From Gulosibacter molinativorax (lineage in GTDB: Bacteria; Actinomycetota; Actinomycetes; Actinomycetales; Microbacteriaceae): a stretch of DNA of 64,000 bases. How positions within the stretch are numbered: the first letter of the stretch is position 1; the number at the start of each line of letters is the position of its first letter. The DNA lies in contig NZ_CP028426.1 of NCBI RefSeq assembly GCF_003010915.2, positions 1,240,001-1,304,000 of the forward strand. Direction: 5' to 3'. The position numbers and the translations under genes are program-made. Positions 52,664 through 61,750 of the stretch are shown one piece after another. The notes under the pieces are model-generated. The model was not told where the DNA came from, made no database searches, and was given only the letters and a program-made list of their open reading frames with translations.

Positions 52664-54340
52664 TCAGTCCCCCGCGTTCGCCATCTCCTTGAGGCGCAGC
52701 GAGTCGATCTTCCCGTTCGGGTTTTTCGGCAACTCGGGAAGGAACCGCACTGCCCGCGGCACCTTGTACGCAGCGAGGGCTTCTTGGCAATACTCGCGGA
52801 GTTCTTCCTCCGACACTGGCGCTTTCAGGGACACGTAGGCGACCACAGTCTCGCCCCGATACTCATCCGCGGCACCCACGACCGCGGCCTCGCGGACGAG
52901 CGGATGCGCGTAGAGCACGTCTTCGACCTGACGCGGCCAGACCTTGTAGCCGGATGCAATGATCACCTGGCTCTGTCGGCCCGCGATATAGAGCCAACCG
53001 CGATCGTCGCGAAAGCCCATATCGTTCGTCTGCAGCCAGCCGTCCGGGAGATACGCGGCTCTCGTCGCTACTTCATCTTGCCAATAGCCAAGCGTGCGCC
53101 CAGGACCGGCGACTTGGATGAGGCCCTCCTGATGAGGCTTCAGAGTCGCCCCGTGTTCATCGACGATTCGGACCGAAACGCCCGGGAGCGGTTTGCCGAC
53201 CGAAACGATGCCGGTTTCTTCATCTACCCTCGTCACCTCGCCCACAGGGGTGGTCGTCACTGCCGCGGTCGACTCCGTGAGACCGTAGCCGGGGCCAAGT
53301 TCGACGCCGAGCGAGGCAGCGACTTCGCGTGCCAGCTGTGGTGGAATCGGTGCACCCCCGCAGCCCGCGTAGCGCCACGACGAAAGGTCAACGTTCTCGG
53401 CACCAGCTTTCATCATCGCCAGGTAGGCGGTCGCTGCTCCCGTTGTCCAGGTCACGTGATGCTCTTCGATCGCTTTGAGAAATGTCGCAGGCTCGAAGCG
53501 GTCGGCGAGCACGAGCTGGCACCCGGTGGCCAACCAGGCCCCGATGTGAAGCGAGAGGCCAGTGATGTGCACAAGTGGCGCCATCGCGAGCAGCACTTCG
53601 GCTTCACTGTCCACGCCGCTGGCCTGCACGTATGCTCGACCGATCGAGATGAGGTTCCCGTGGGAAACCCGAACACCCCTGGGACGCCCCGTCGAACCCG
53701 AGGTATATGCGAGGATCGCCTCCTCGCTTGGGCCCGGCGCATCCTGTTCACCCGCAAGGCCCCCTATCCGAGGTGGACTACCCAGGTTCGCTGCGATTTC
53801 CTTGGCGAAGCGAATGCCCTCGACGGGGCCGTCTCCGTCCTCCGCCTCGGCGATCCTCGGCTCGACTGATTCGCTGAACTCGCTCGTGCGCGCCGTCAAG
53901 AGCACCCTGAGGTTCGTGCCCGACACCGCGGCTTCGCCGTGCGCATCCCATTGCCTCGGCGTCATGAGCCATGCACGGGCCCCGCTATCGATGGCAATTG
54001 CCTTGACCTCGGCAGACGTGTACATCGGGCTGACGGGCACGATCGAGGCCCCGATGCTCCACGCCGCAAGCGTGGCGATCACGAATTGTGGGCCGTTCTG
54101 CTGTTGCACGATCATCCGGTCGCCACGCCTCATTCCGGCGCGTTCGAGGACCGAAGCCGCCGCGGCTACATCCCGCCCGAGTTGTGCGTATGACCATTCC
54201 CGACCGAAACACGCCATCGCGGTCGCGTCGGGCCTGCGACGAACGGAATGCCGAAACGCCGCGAGCGGCGTGGAGCTCTCGGTAACCCCAGTCGTGACTG
54301 GACTCACTGTGGATTCGTCGTTCGCAACTTCCTGGGACAC
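52664..54340 (-). CDS. Acyl-CoA synthetase, second copy
   Basis: A 558-residue class I adenylate-forming ligase. ILAYTSGSTGRPRGVR, GPGYGLTESTAAV, LQTNDMGFRDDRGWLYIAGRQSQVIIASGYKVWPRQVEDVL and PKNPNGKIDSL mark motifs A3, A5, A7-A8 and A10. The GTG start at 54340 follows AGGAG. It is similar to but clearly diverged from the copy at 50891 and may favour another chain length or ring acid. It diverges from the phosphotransferase gene. Confidence 0.94.
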   Translation of the reverse strand: MSQEVANDESTVSPVTTGVTESSTPLAAFRHSVRRRPDATAMACFGREWSYAQLGRDVAAAASVLERAGMRRGDRMIVQQQNGPQFVIATLAAWSIGASIVPVSPMYTSAEVKAIAIDSGARAWLMTPRQWDAHGEAAVSGTNLRVLLTARTSEFSESVEPRIAEAEDGDGPVEGIRFAKEIAANLGSPPRIGGLAGEQDAPGPSEEAILAYTSGSTGRPRGVRVSHGNLISIGRAYVQASGVDSEAEVLLAMAPLVHITGLSLHIGAWLATGCQLVLADRFEPATFLKAIEEHHVTWTTGAATAYLAMMKAGAENVDLSSWRYAGCGGAPIPPQLAREVAASLGVELGPGYGLTESTAAVTTTPVGEVTRVDEETGIVSVGKPLPGVSVRIVDEHGATLKPHQEGLIQVAGPGRTLGYWQDEVATRAAYLPDGWLQTNDMGFRDDRGWLYIAGRQSQVIIASGYKVWPRQVEDVLYAHPLVREAAVVGAADEYRGETVVAYVSLKAPVSEEELREYCQEALAAYKVPRAVRFLPELPKNPNGKIDSLRLKEMANAGD

Positions 54341-54455
54341 CTTGGATCTCCTTTGATCTGAACTGTCTCGTCGTGGCTACGGCGCCGCCCCCTACGCGAC
54401 ACCCTCCGCACGAGCTGTGCACCATCGCACAGCTTCAATCTACTAGTGTTCTAGC

Positions 54456-54469
54456 TAGATACCTATCTA
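54456..54469. promoter_or_regulatory. TAGATA-CC-TATCTA palindrome, candidate MarR operator
   Basis: A perfect 6-bp inverted repeat in the AT-rich divergent gap between a ligase and the phosphotransferase, next to CTACTAGTGTTCTAGCTAG, another partly symmetric block. It is a plausible site for the MarR protein of the island. Confidence 0.5.
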
Positions 54470-54509
54470 TTTTGGGTTGAGTGACATCGATGTCGCTGAA
54501 AGGAATGCA

Positions 54510-55652
54510 ATGACGCAATACCGTCCGACAACATCCAACCTGCCGTCAGAGTTACCAGGGTTACGTCTCGAGGAATTCGCCGAGTGGGTAGCGGATGCGC
54601 ATCCCGAACTCGGTCGCGTCACGGGCGCGCGACGGCTTGTCGGCGGGCACAGCAACCTCTCGTACATCGTGGAGACAGACAACGGCAGATACGTCCTCCG
54701 ACGCCCTCCGCTCGGCCACGTCATGGAGACGGCCCACGACATGCGTCGCGAGTTTCGAGTCCAAGCGGCTCTTGGCGGCACACCGGTACCCGTCCCGCAG
54801 ACGAGGTTTTATGCCGCCGCAGACACCAGAAACACCGGGGTGGACACCGAGTTCTACGTGATGGACTTCGTCGAGGGCACGCCCTTTGGTGACGCCTCGG
54901 TCAATGCTGACCTCTCCCCCGCCACGGCGCACGAGCTCAGCCTGGAAACTGGCCGCGTGCTCGCGCACCTGCACGAGGTTGGCCCCGCAGAGGTCGGGCT
55001 CGCAGACTTTGGCAAACCGGGAGGATTCCTCGTCCGACAGGCCAATCGCTGGAACAAACAGCTCGTTGCGTCAGAGAGCCGGGAAGTTCCCGACACGCGA
55101 CGGCTCGGTGAGCTTCTCGCGGCGAGCGCACCCGAAGATAGCGGATCGGCGATCCTGCATGGCGACTACAAATTGAACAACACGCTCGTTGATCTGACCG
55201 GGGCAATGCCAAGGATTGCGGCGTTGCTCGACTGGGAAATGTCCACACTCGGCGACCCACTCACCGACTTGGCGGTGCTGGGCATCTATTGGCGAATGTC
55301 CGAGATTCACCCGACCACGGCTGAGGCCTTTGCCTCGCCGGTCGATTTTTCCGCGGGCTACGCATCCTTCGGCGAAGTCTCGGCGGCGTATTTCGCGGCA
55401 CGAAGCATCCCCGAGCCGCCTCACATGCCCTGGTATCACGCGCTTGCCGCCTTCAAGATCGCGGTCATTACCGAGAGCCTGCACTATCGCTTCGTGACTG
55501 GCCAGACCGTCGGCGACGACTTCGCGCGGATGGGCGAGATGACCGAGCCGATCGCGGCCGAAGGGCTCCGCGCGTTCAGTGCCCTCGATAGTGATGCCCT
55601 CGATAGTGGTGCCTCCTCCCAACCATACCCCAACAGCAGTTTTGGAGCATAA
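54510..55652 (+). CDS. APH-family phosphotransferase (ACAD10/11 N-domain-like)
   Basis: A 380-residue kinase-fold protein. LVGGHSNLSYIVETDNGRYVLRRPP (nucleotide loop), HGDYKLNN (catalytic loop) and DWEMSTLGDPLTDL (metal-binding Asp) are those of the phosphotransferase domain fused to human ACAD10/11 and of LvaA of Pseudomonas putida, which phosphorylates 4-hydroxyacyl-CoA. GAAAGG precedes the ATG at 54510. The ACAD10/11-like dehydrogenase starts two bases after its stop, so the pair acts together. Two 15-bp units repeat near its end. Confidence 0.88.
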   Translation: MTQYRPTTSNLPSELPGLRLEEFAEWVADAHPELGRVTGARRLVGGHSNLSYIVETDNGRYVLRRPPLGHVMETAHDMRREFRVQAALGGTPVPVPQTRFYAAADTRNTGVDTEFYVMDFVEGTPFGDASVNADLSPATAHELSLETGRVLAHLHEVGPAEVGLADFGKPGGFLVRQANRWNKQLVASESREVPDTRRLGELLAASAPEDSGSAILHGDYKLNNTLVDLTGAMPRIAALLDWEMSTLGDPLTDLAVLGIYWRMSEIHPTTAEAFASPVDFSAGYASFGEVSAAYFAARSIPEPPHMPWYHALAAFKIAVITESLHYRFVTGQTVGDDFARMGEMTEPIAAEGLRAFSALDSDALDSGASSQPYPNSSFGA

Positions 55653-55654
55653 CC

Positions 55655-56878
55655 GTGGATTTTGCACTCGACGATAAAACGAAGGCCCTTGCCGAGGTCG
55701 CGAAACGCTTCCTGCACGAGGAGGTGATTCCTGCCGAACCCCAGCATGCCGCTGACCTTCGTGATGCGGAGAATCCGTGGCGACGAACCCCGACGGCGCG
55801 ACGGTTGGCAGCGCGTGCACGCGAACTCGGACTGTGGAATCTTTTCCTGCCGGGTGAAGACGGTGCGGGGCTCACGCAGCTGCAGTACGCAACCATTGCG
55901 GAGATCTCCGGCTGGAGCCCGAATCTCATGCCGCAGGCGATGAATTGTGCCGCGCCGGATTCCGGCAACATGGAAATGTTGCGCGATTTCGCGAGCCCCG
56001 AGGCCAAAGATCGATGGCTCAAACCTCTTCTCGACGGGGAAATCCGTTCCGCGTTCTGCATGACGGAGCCAGCCGTCGCATCCTCGGACGCGCGAAACAT
56101 CCAGGCGTCGATGATCCGCGACGGTGACGAGTATCTGATCAATGGACGCAAATGGTTCACGAGTGGCGCGATGAACCCCGAGTCCGAGATCTTCATCGTG
56201 ATGGGTAAGTCGGACCCGACTGGCGAGCCGCACCGCCAGCAGAGCATGATTCTCGTGCCGCGCGACACACCGGGCGTCACCATCCTGCGGCCGCTCACGG
56301 TATTCGGATACCTCGACCACGACCACGGTGGACATGCCGAGGTCGATTTCGTTGACGTTCGCGTGCCAGTCACGAACATTCTGAAGGGCGAAGGCGAAGG
56401 CTTCGCCATCTCCCAAGCACGGCTTGGCCCCGGGCGAATCCACCACTGCATGCGGCTGCTCGGAATGGCGGAACGGGCACTCGACCTCGTCGGGCACCGG
56501 GCCTGGGAGCGGAGTGCCTTCGGCAAGCCGCTCGCAAAACAAGGAACGGTGCGGGAGTTCGTCGCGAACGCGCGGATCACGATTGAGAGTCTGCGCTTGC
56601 TGACGCTGAAGACCGCGTGGTTGATGGACACCGTCGGTAACCGCGCCGCCCACACCGAGATTCAGGCCATCAAAATCGCCGTCCCGCGCGAGGTGCAAGC
56701 CATCATCGACGACGCCATTCAGCTCTTCGGTGGCGCAGGCCTGAGCCAGGACACTCCGCTGGCCGAACTCTTCGCCGCCGCGCGCGGGCTTCGTCTTGCG
56801 GACGGGCCGGATGCCGCGCACATTGCGTCGCTTGGCCGCAATGAACTGCGACGCTTCGAGCCCTCCGAGGCTGTCTAG
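55655..56878 (+). CDS. Acyl-CoA dehydrogenase, ACAD10/11-like
   Basis: A 407-residue flavoprotein. TEPAVASSDARNIQASMIRDGDEYLINGRKWFTSGAMNPESEI and PHRQQSMILVPRDTPGVTILRPLTVFGYLDHDHGGHAEV match the ACAD10/ACAD11 signature rather than ordinary chain-length dehydrogenases. The GTG at 55655 is two bases after the phosphotransferase stop. In the mammalian enzymes the two domains are fused in the same order. It probably handles the phosphorylated 4-hydroxyacyl-CoA made by its neighbour. Confidence 0.88.
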   Translation: MDFALDDKTKALAEVAKRFLHEEVIPAEPQHAADLRDAENPWRRTPTARRLAARARELGLWNLFLPGEDGAGLTQLQYATIAEISGWSPNLMPQAMNCAAPDSGNMEMLRDFASPEAKDRWLKPLLDGEIRSAFCMTEPAVASSDARNIQASMIRDGDEYLINGRKWFTSGAMNPESEIFIVMGKSDPTGEPHRQQSMILVPRDTPGVTILRPLTVFGYLDHDHGGHAEVDFVDVRVPVTNILKGEGEGFAISQARLGPGRIHHCMRLLGMAERALDLVGHRAWERSAFGKPLAKQGTVREFVANARITIESLRLLTLKTAWLMDTVGNRAAHTEIQAIKIAVPREVQAIIDDAIQLFGGAGLSQDTPLAELFAAARGLRLADGPDAAHIASLGRNELRRFEPSEAV

Positions 56879-56908
56879 CCACCGGACGGATCCTCACGTT
56901 AACCGCAG

Positions 56909-56943
56909 GTGAGTGGCCTCGCGAGAATCGCGAGGCCACTCAC
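56909..56943. terminator. Bidirectional terminator hairpin
   Basis: GTGAGTGGCCTCGCG and CGCGAGGCCACTCAC form a perfect 15-bp stem with an AGAAT loop between two convergent genes. Confidence 0.85.
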
Positions 56944-56968
56944 TTGCGCGCTCTGATCAGCCGCGCCG

Positions 56969-57709
56969 CTAGGGAGTCACGAGCGACAGTCCCCCATCGA
57001 TGGCGAGCGTCTGCCCGGTCACCCACCCCGCCGCATCCGACAGGAAGAAGCACACTGGGCCGGCGACATCTTCGGGAACTCCGATACGTTCGGCCGGGTA
57101 GGCCGCGGCGAGCTCGGCCTCACGGCCCTCGTACATGGCCTTCGAGAAGTCGGTCTTGATCGCTGCCGGTGCGACCGCGTTCACCCGGATGTTCGGTGCG
57201 AATTCGACTGCGAGCTGTCGGGTGAGCGCAAAGAGCGCCGATTTCGACACCCCGTACATCCCGATTCCGGTGCTTGGTCGAAGCCCCGAAATCGATCCGA
57301 CGTTGACGATCGCCCCGCGCCGCTCCCGAAGACCGAGCTCGTACCCGAGCCGACTCATCTTGAGTGCGCCAAGTACGTTCGTGTCGAGGATCTTCCGCGC
57401 GACATCGAGATCGAGCTGAACTAGCGGGCCAAACACCGGGTTCATGCCGACGTTGTTCACGAGATAGTCGATCCCGCCGAACTCATCCGTAATCGCACGG
57501 CGTAGGGCATCGTCATGTTCTGGCTGGCCAAGCTTTCCCGCCACGCCTCGAGCCCGATCACCGAGCTGCTCGAGCGCCGCATCCAGCGAATCCTGCTTAC
57601 GACCGGTAATGATCACCGTGGCGCCGCCAGCGATCAGCTCCTTCGCGATCGCGAATCCAATCCCCCTGCTTCCGCCAGTTACAACCGCGACCTTCTGGTC
57701 AAACCTCAT
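56969..57709 (-). CDS. Short-chain dehydrogenase/reductase
   Basis: A 246-residue SDR. VVTGGSRGIGFAIAKEL (NAD(P)-binding TGxxxGxG), NNVGMNPVFG, the catalytic Ser in VNVGSISGLRPS and YGVSK (Tyr and Lys) are present, and GPVCFFLSDAAGWVTGQTLAIDGGLSLV ends it. A 2- or 3-hydroxy- or keto-acid substrate from the same pathway is likely, but cannot be read from the sequence. It follows the binding-protein gene after a hairpin. Confidence 0.93.
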   Translation of the reverse strand: MRFDQKVAVVTGGSRGIGFAIAKELIAGGATVIITGRKQDSLDAALEQLGDRARGVAGKLGQPEHDDALRRAITDEFGGIDYLVNNVGMNPVFGPLVQLDLDVARKILDTNVLGALKMSRLGYELGLRERRGAIVNVGSISGLRPSTGIGMYGVSKSALFALTRQLAVEFAPNIRVNAVAPAAIKTDFSKAMYEGREAELAAAYPAERIGVPEDVAGPVCFFLSDAAGWVTGQTLAIDGGLSLVTP

Positions 57710-57737
57710 AAACCCTCCCCTTCGAGTGTCACGTGCA

Positions 57738-57787
57738 GATCAGCGCCATGATTCCACACTGTCGAGTATGGAATCACGGCGCTGATC
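57738..57787 (-). terminator. Long hairpin after the binding-protein gene
   Basis: GATCAGCGCCATGATTCCA and TGGAATCACGGCGCTGATC form a 19-bp stem with one mismatch around a 12-base loop, between the binding-protein stop and the SDR start. It may attenuate reading into the SDR. Confidence 0.75.
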
Positions 57788-57806
57788 GCAGGTGAATAGT
57801 TATTAC

Positions 57807-59054
57807 TTAGTCGTTCGTTACGGCCGGGTTCGAATACGGGCCGTCCTCACGCGAGGCAATACCGCCCGGGGCCTCCGAATCGAGCTTGATGATGAATTCC
57901 TCCACCGTGGGCGACTTGCCGAGCTCGGTGTAGTCCATGTCGGGCATGACGCCGTCCGAGGTCAGCGTGCCGAGGTCGTTCTTGGCTGCCACGACACCCT
58001 CGGGCGTCAGGTCACCCAGCTCGCAGGCGCGATCGAGAATCTGGTGCATCATGGCCGCGGTGCCGTAGCCCATCGGTACCTGGTTCGTCTCAGGCGTCGA
58101 CCCGAATTCCGCCTCGTACGCCGTGATAATTGGCTCACCGGCAGGAAGGTCGAACGTGGTCGCCATCGAGCCGGCGGTGAAGTGATCCTGCAGGTACTGG
58201 CCGCCGGTGTTGTTCATGAGCGAGGCGGTGTACGAGGGCCACGAGCCAGCCATTGCAACGTCCTCACCCGCAGCCTCGAGCACAGTCGCGACCGAGCTAG
58301 TGTGCGCCGGAACCGAAGCGATAAAGAACGCAGTGGCGCCCTGCGAGACCGCGTTGTTCACGGCGGAAGTCATGTCCGAGTCGGTGGGCTTAACCAGAGA
58401 ATCGACGAGCGTAATGTCGTGACGTTCGGCAAATGCCTGGACGCCGACGTGCGCGGATTCGCCGTAGTCACCCTCGAGGTAGACCATGCCGATCGTGTCG
58501 CCTTCAGCGATGGTGCCCTGCTCCAGCATGTACTCAAGCACCAGCTCCGCGTCGAGGTTGTACAGCATTGCCGGAGTCAGGATGACGTCGGACTGCGCAA
58601 GGTGCTCGGTTGCCGAGCTCGGCACGATGAGTCGGTGGTCGGCCTCTGCCTGGTCGAGCACGGCGGCGGTCTGCGAGCCACCGACGAGTGCCTGGTAGGC
58701 GAGCACGTTCGGAGTCATTTGGTTGTACATGGATACCGAATTCTGGACGTTGTACCCGTGGTCCTTCGTGTCGAAGGCCACCTGGTAGGTGCCGCAGACA
58801 CCGCCCGCGGCGTTGGCTTCGTTCCAGTAAAGAATGCTGCCGTTGTTCATTTCCGTGGTCAGCGCCGCGAAGGGTCCCGTCAGGTCACCGAGGAGACCAA
58901 GGGTGATCGTGTCACCCGAGATTCCGGCCCCGGTGAGAACGTCACCGGCTTCTGCGCTGCCGCCGTCAGCCTTGGTGCTGCATGCCGACATAGTCGCTAC
59001 GAGTGCGGCAGCCCCGAGGACTGCACCGGCCCGGCGAATTAGTTTCTTGTTCAT
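57807..59054 (-). CDS. ABC substrate-binding lipoprotein, LivK/branched-chain type
   Basis: A 415-residue type I periplasmic-binding-like lipoprotein. The signal peptide MNKKLIRRAGAVLGAAALVATMSAC has a lipobox at SAC, then GDVLTGAGISGDTITLGLLGDLTGPFAAL begins the LivK fold. The ATG at 59054 is five bases after GGAG. It serves the livFGHM genes upstream, but the ligand could be a carboxylate or aromatic acid rather than leucine. An IS4-family element now separates it from livM. Confidence 0.92.
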   Translation of the reverse strand: MNKKLIRRAGAVLGAAALVATMSACSTKADGGSAEAGDVLTGAGISGDTITLGLLGDLTGPFAALTTEMNNGSILYWNEANAAGGVCGTYQVAFDTKDHGYNVQNSVSMYNQMTPNVLAYQALVGGSQTAAVLDQAEADHRLIVPSSATEHLAQSDVILTPAMLYNLDAELVLEYMLEQGTIAEGDTIGMVYLEGDYGESAHVGVQAFAERHDITLVDSLVKPTDSDMTSAVNNAVSQGATAFFIASVPAHTSSVATVLEAAGEDVAMAGSWPSYTASLMNNTGGQYLQDHFTAGSMATTFDLPAGEPIITAYEAEFGSTPETNQVPMGYGTAAMMHQILDRACELGDLTPEGVVAAKNDLGTLTSDGVMPDMDYTELGKSPTVEEFIIKLDSEAPGGIASREDGPYSNPAVTND

Positions 59055-59095
59055 TGTCACTCCATCGTGAAGGGAATTGTGTTTGGGATTAGTAG

Positions 59096-60561
59096 CAATA
59101 CCGTTCAGTTAGCAGCGACTGACGCTGATCGTCGTCTGCTTAGCAGGCTGGGGCCAGTCGGCGTGCTCGGCACGTTTGACGTGCCACTTCACGTACTTCC
59201 GTTTCACCACCCGGGGAGCAGAACGGCGTCGACGCACGGGATTGAGCCGCGCAAGGAGCCGGCGAAGGAACCCGAGCCAGCCGGGACCGTCGCGGTCATG
59301 CTGGTCAGGGGAAAAAAGCGCCCGGATGGGCGAGGGTTTGACGAGTGATCCGCAACGCAGCAACAAAACTCACCCGGTCCGGATCATGCCCTTGATGGGC
59401 GGCAGCCTCGCCCATCAAGGACCGGATCGCGAAGTGGCAGCACAAGTGTCCCCAGATCTCCTGCAACACCAGATCCGGAGACTTGGAACGCAGCACCGTA
59501 CGCGGCCCTCGTTGGTGGGTCTTGAGCTCGTCGAAGGCCAGCTCGATCTCCCACCGCTGGGAATAACCGGCGGCCAGCTGCGTGGCAGACACCTCATCCG
59601 GATCAAGCAGGGTTGTGAACAGACGGTATCGCTCGGGATGTTCGCGGCCGTCATCGATCGTGTAGTCGATCACGCGCACGCGCATCGGCTCGGCCCGCCG
59701 GGCTGCGGCCGAGTGCGTCTGGCGCAGGTCAGCCAGCCACGACCCGTCGGGTAGATCCGCGACGTGGACCGGCTTCGGTGCGCTCTTGTCGGTGCGGATC
59801 CGCCACAACAAGTCCGCGCCGGTCGCGGTAGCCTTCCGCCACAGGGCGTAGGAGAAGAACCCGCGGTCGGCGGTGAGCACCATCCCCCGTTGCAGCTTCG
59901 GCACAAGCCGCGCAGCGAGGGTCGCTTCGGATTCGCGGTAGGGGCCGATCTCAGCAGCGAAGATGGCGTGGGTGCCACACTCCGCCAACGCCACGACCCG
60001 GGCTTGGGGGAACGCGGACTGCTCGCCCTTGCTGGTCGCAGGTCGACCGAAGTGCGCGTGGTTCACCGCAGTGTCGGCAACATCGAGGCACATTCCATCG
60101 ATCGCGACCAGCCGACGGCCCGCCAACCAGACACCCGGCGTGCTCGCGTCACCGATCGGGTTCGCGACTCGCTCGAACAGCGCAGCCAACGGTTCGAACC
60201 CCAACCGGGCCCGAGCTTGGAAGATCGCAGACTTGCTCGGTGGTGTGTAGGTTTCGGTCCAGCCAGAGGCCCAGGACAGGCCATCGGTCAATTGCGACCA
60301 GATGTCCTCGTACGACCCCTCCGAGTACAGCGCCATTCCGATGGAGAAATACGCCATCACCCGCGCCGGTAGCGAGCGATGACGTTGCTCGGTACGACCT
60401 GTCTCGGCGATCACGTCATCGACCACGCCGGGCGGGAACACCCGCGTCAGCACACCGACCGACACCAAATCCGACAACCGACGTTCGGACTCCGACTTCT
60501 TCCACCCAGCTCTTGGCATACCACCAAACTACACCGCTGTAACCCTAACTGAACGGTATTG
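59096..60561 (-). mobile_element. IS4-family insertion sequence with target duplication
   Basis: The perfect ends are CAATACCGTTCAGTTAG and its reverse complement. The direct repeat GGATTAGTAG flanks both sides (59086-59095 and 60562-60571), a 10-bp target duplication, so the insertion is recent and simple. The element lies between livM and the binding-protein gene, in the same orientation. Confidence 0.93.
59305..60519 (-). CDS. IS4-family DDE transposase
   Basis: A 404-residue transposase. The DDE residues are in LVAIDGMCLDVADT, GMVLTADRGFFSYALW and RWEIELAFDELKTHQRG, the last with the Y/R-E-K style of IS4. The N-terminal ESERRLSDLVSVGVLTRVFPPGVVDDVI is the family's DUF4372-like region. 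It is intact, so the element may be active. Confidence 0.93.
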   Translation of the reverse strand: MPRAGWKKSESERRLSDLVSVGVLTRVFPPGVVDDVIAETGRTEQRHRSLPARVMAYFSIGMALYSEGSYEDIWSQLTDGLSWASGWTETYTPPSKSAIFQARARLGFEPLAALFERVANPIGDASTPGVWLAGRRLVAIDGMCLDVADTAVNHAHFGRPATSKGEQSAFPQARVVALAECGTHAIFAAEIGPYRESEATLAARLVPKLQRGMVLTADRGFFSYALWRKATATGADLLWRIRTDKSAPKPVHVADLPDGSWLADLRQTHSAAARRAEPMRVRVIDYTIDDGREHPERYRLFTTLLDPDEVSATQLAAGYSQRWEIELAFDELKTHQRGPRTVLRSKSPDLVLQEIWGHLCCHFAIRSLMGEAAAHQGHDPDRVSFVAALRITRQTLAHPGAFFP

Positions 60562-60601
60562 GGATTAGTAGGGATCAATTTCGAATGCGCGGATTTCGCC
60601 G

Positions 60602-61750
60602 CTATTTGGCGACGGCTACCACGCTCTTGGTCGTGAGATCGGGGCTGTCGTCATCGTCCGGGCGGAATCGTCGTTTGAGCCATCTGCCCAGGTCGTGCCA
60701 GAGTCCGGCGAGCCCAGTGGGTTTGAAGATGAGCACGAGGATGATCGCGGCACCATAGATGTAGTTGGACAGGTGCGCGGTCGTGATCCCGAACTGCGTC
60801 ACGAACTCAAGCGAGGAAGAGTTCGCCTGGAGCACTTGCGGGAGCGCCACGACGAATGCCGCACCGACGACGGCACCGCCAACTGAGCCGAGACCGCCGA
60901 TGACGATCATCGCGAAGAACTCCAGCGACAGCGACATGTCGAACGACTGTGGTGCGATGCTCCCGATGGCGAGCGCGTACAGGACACCGCCCATACCGGC
61001 ATAGATCGAGGACAGGAAGAACACCTTCCCCTTGTGATCCATGACCTCGACACCGACGACGGATGCGGTCAGCGGCGACCCGTTAATGAGTTTCAGCGCA
61101 CGACCGGTTCGCGAGTTCAGCAGGTTCTTGGCGAACCAGATACCGATCGCCAGGACTACGAGACCGAGATACCACTGGAGTTCGGCCTTACCGAACGGCA
61201 CACCGGCGACCACGATCGGATTCTCACTGGCGCCGAACACGATTCCGAATAGTTCAAAGGTTGGGGCCGCGCGACCATTGAAGCCACCGGATAACGCGCT
61301 CGCGGTGTTCAGCACGTGCACACCGATGAACACGAGTGCGAGGCTTGCCACAGCCAGGTAGATTCCGCTGAGTCGAGCAGATAGCGGCGAGAACGCGAGG
61401 CCGGCGATTCCGGCGATAATCACCGCTCCGATCATTGCGAGCAGCGGCGGCCAGCCCAGTCCGATTATTGGCCCAAGCGAGGTCTCGCCAGATTCACCGG
61501 CGAGCACGACATAGGACAGCGCGCCGAGTCCCATGAAGAACGGGTGCGCCATCGACAGCTGGCCCGCCGTGCCGGTAAGGATGTTGAGCCCGATCGCGCC
61601 AATCGCGAGTGAGCTGACGAGGAAGCCAAGCTGCAACCAATACGCGCTGATATAGAGCGGCAGGATGAGCAGGATGATCGCGCCGACGATGAGTGCGCCG
61701 GCCTTGAGATAGTCCGAACGAGTGCGCTTCTTTCGCAGAATGTCAGGCAC
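60602..61750 (-). CDS. livM: Branched-chain-type ABC permease LivM
   Basis: A 382-residue membrane protein with about ten helices. The segment LGLNILTGTAGQLSMAHPFFMGLGAL-like IGLNILTGTAGQLSMAHPFFM, then AVASLALVFIG and SIYAGMGGVLYALAIGSIAPQSFDMSLSLEFFAMIVIGGLGSVGGAVVGA fit LivM. The GTG start overlaps livH by eight bases. Confidence 0.93.
   Translation of the reverse strand: MPDILRKKRTRSDYLKAGALIVGAIILLILPLYISAYWLQLGFLVSSLAIGAIGLNILTGTAGQLSMAHPFFMGLGALSYVVLAGESGETSLGPIIGLGWPPLLAMIGAVIIAGIAGLAFSPLSARLSGIYLAVASLALVFIGVHVLNTASALSGGFNGRAAPTFELFGIVFGASENPIVVAGVPFGKAELQWYLGLVVLAIGIWFAKNLLNSRTGRALKLINGSPLTASVVGVEVMDHKGKVFFLSSIYAGMGGVLYALAIGSIAPQSFDMSLSLEFFAMIVIGGLGSVGGAVVGAAFVVALPQVLQANSSSLEFVTQFGITTAHLSNYIYGAAIILVLIFKPTGLAGLWHDLGRWLKRRFRPDDDDSPDLTTKSVVAVAK

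Noticed and set aside
55484..56821. 445-codon open frame on the minus strand
   Set aside because: Antisense to the ACAD10/11-like gene, which has full family motifs.
57792..59042. 416-codon open frame on the plus strand
   Set aside because: Antisense to the binding-protein gene that has a signal peptide and lipobox.
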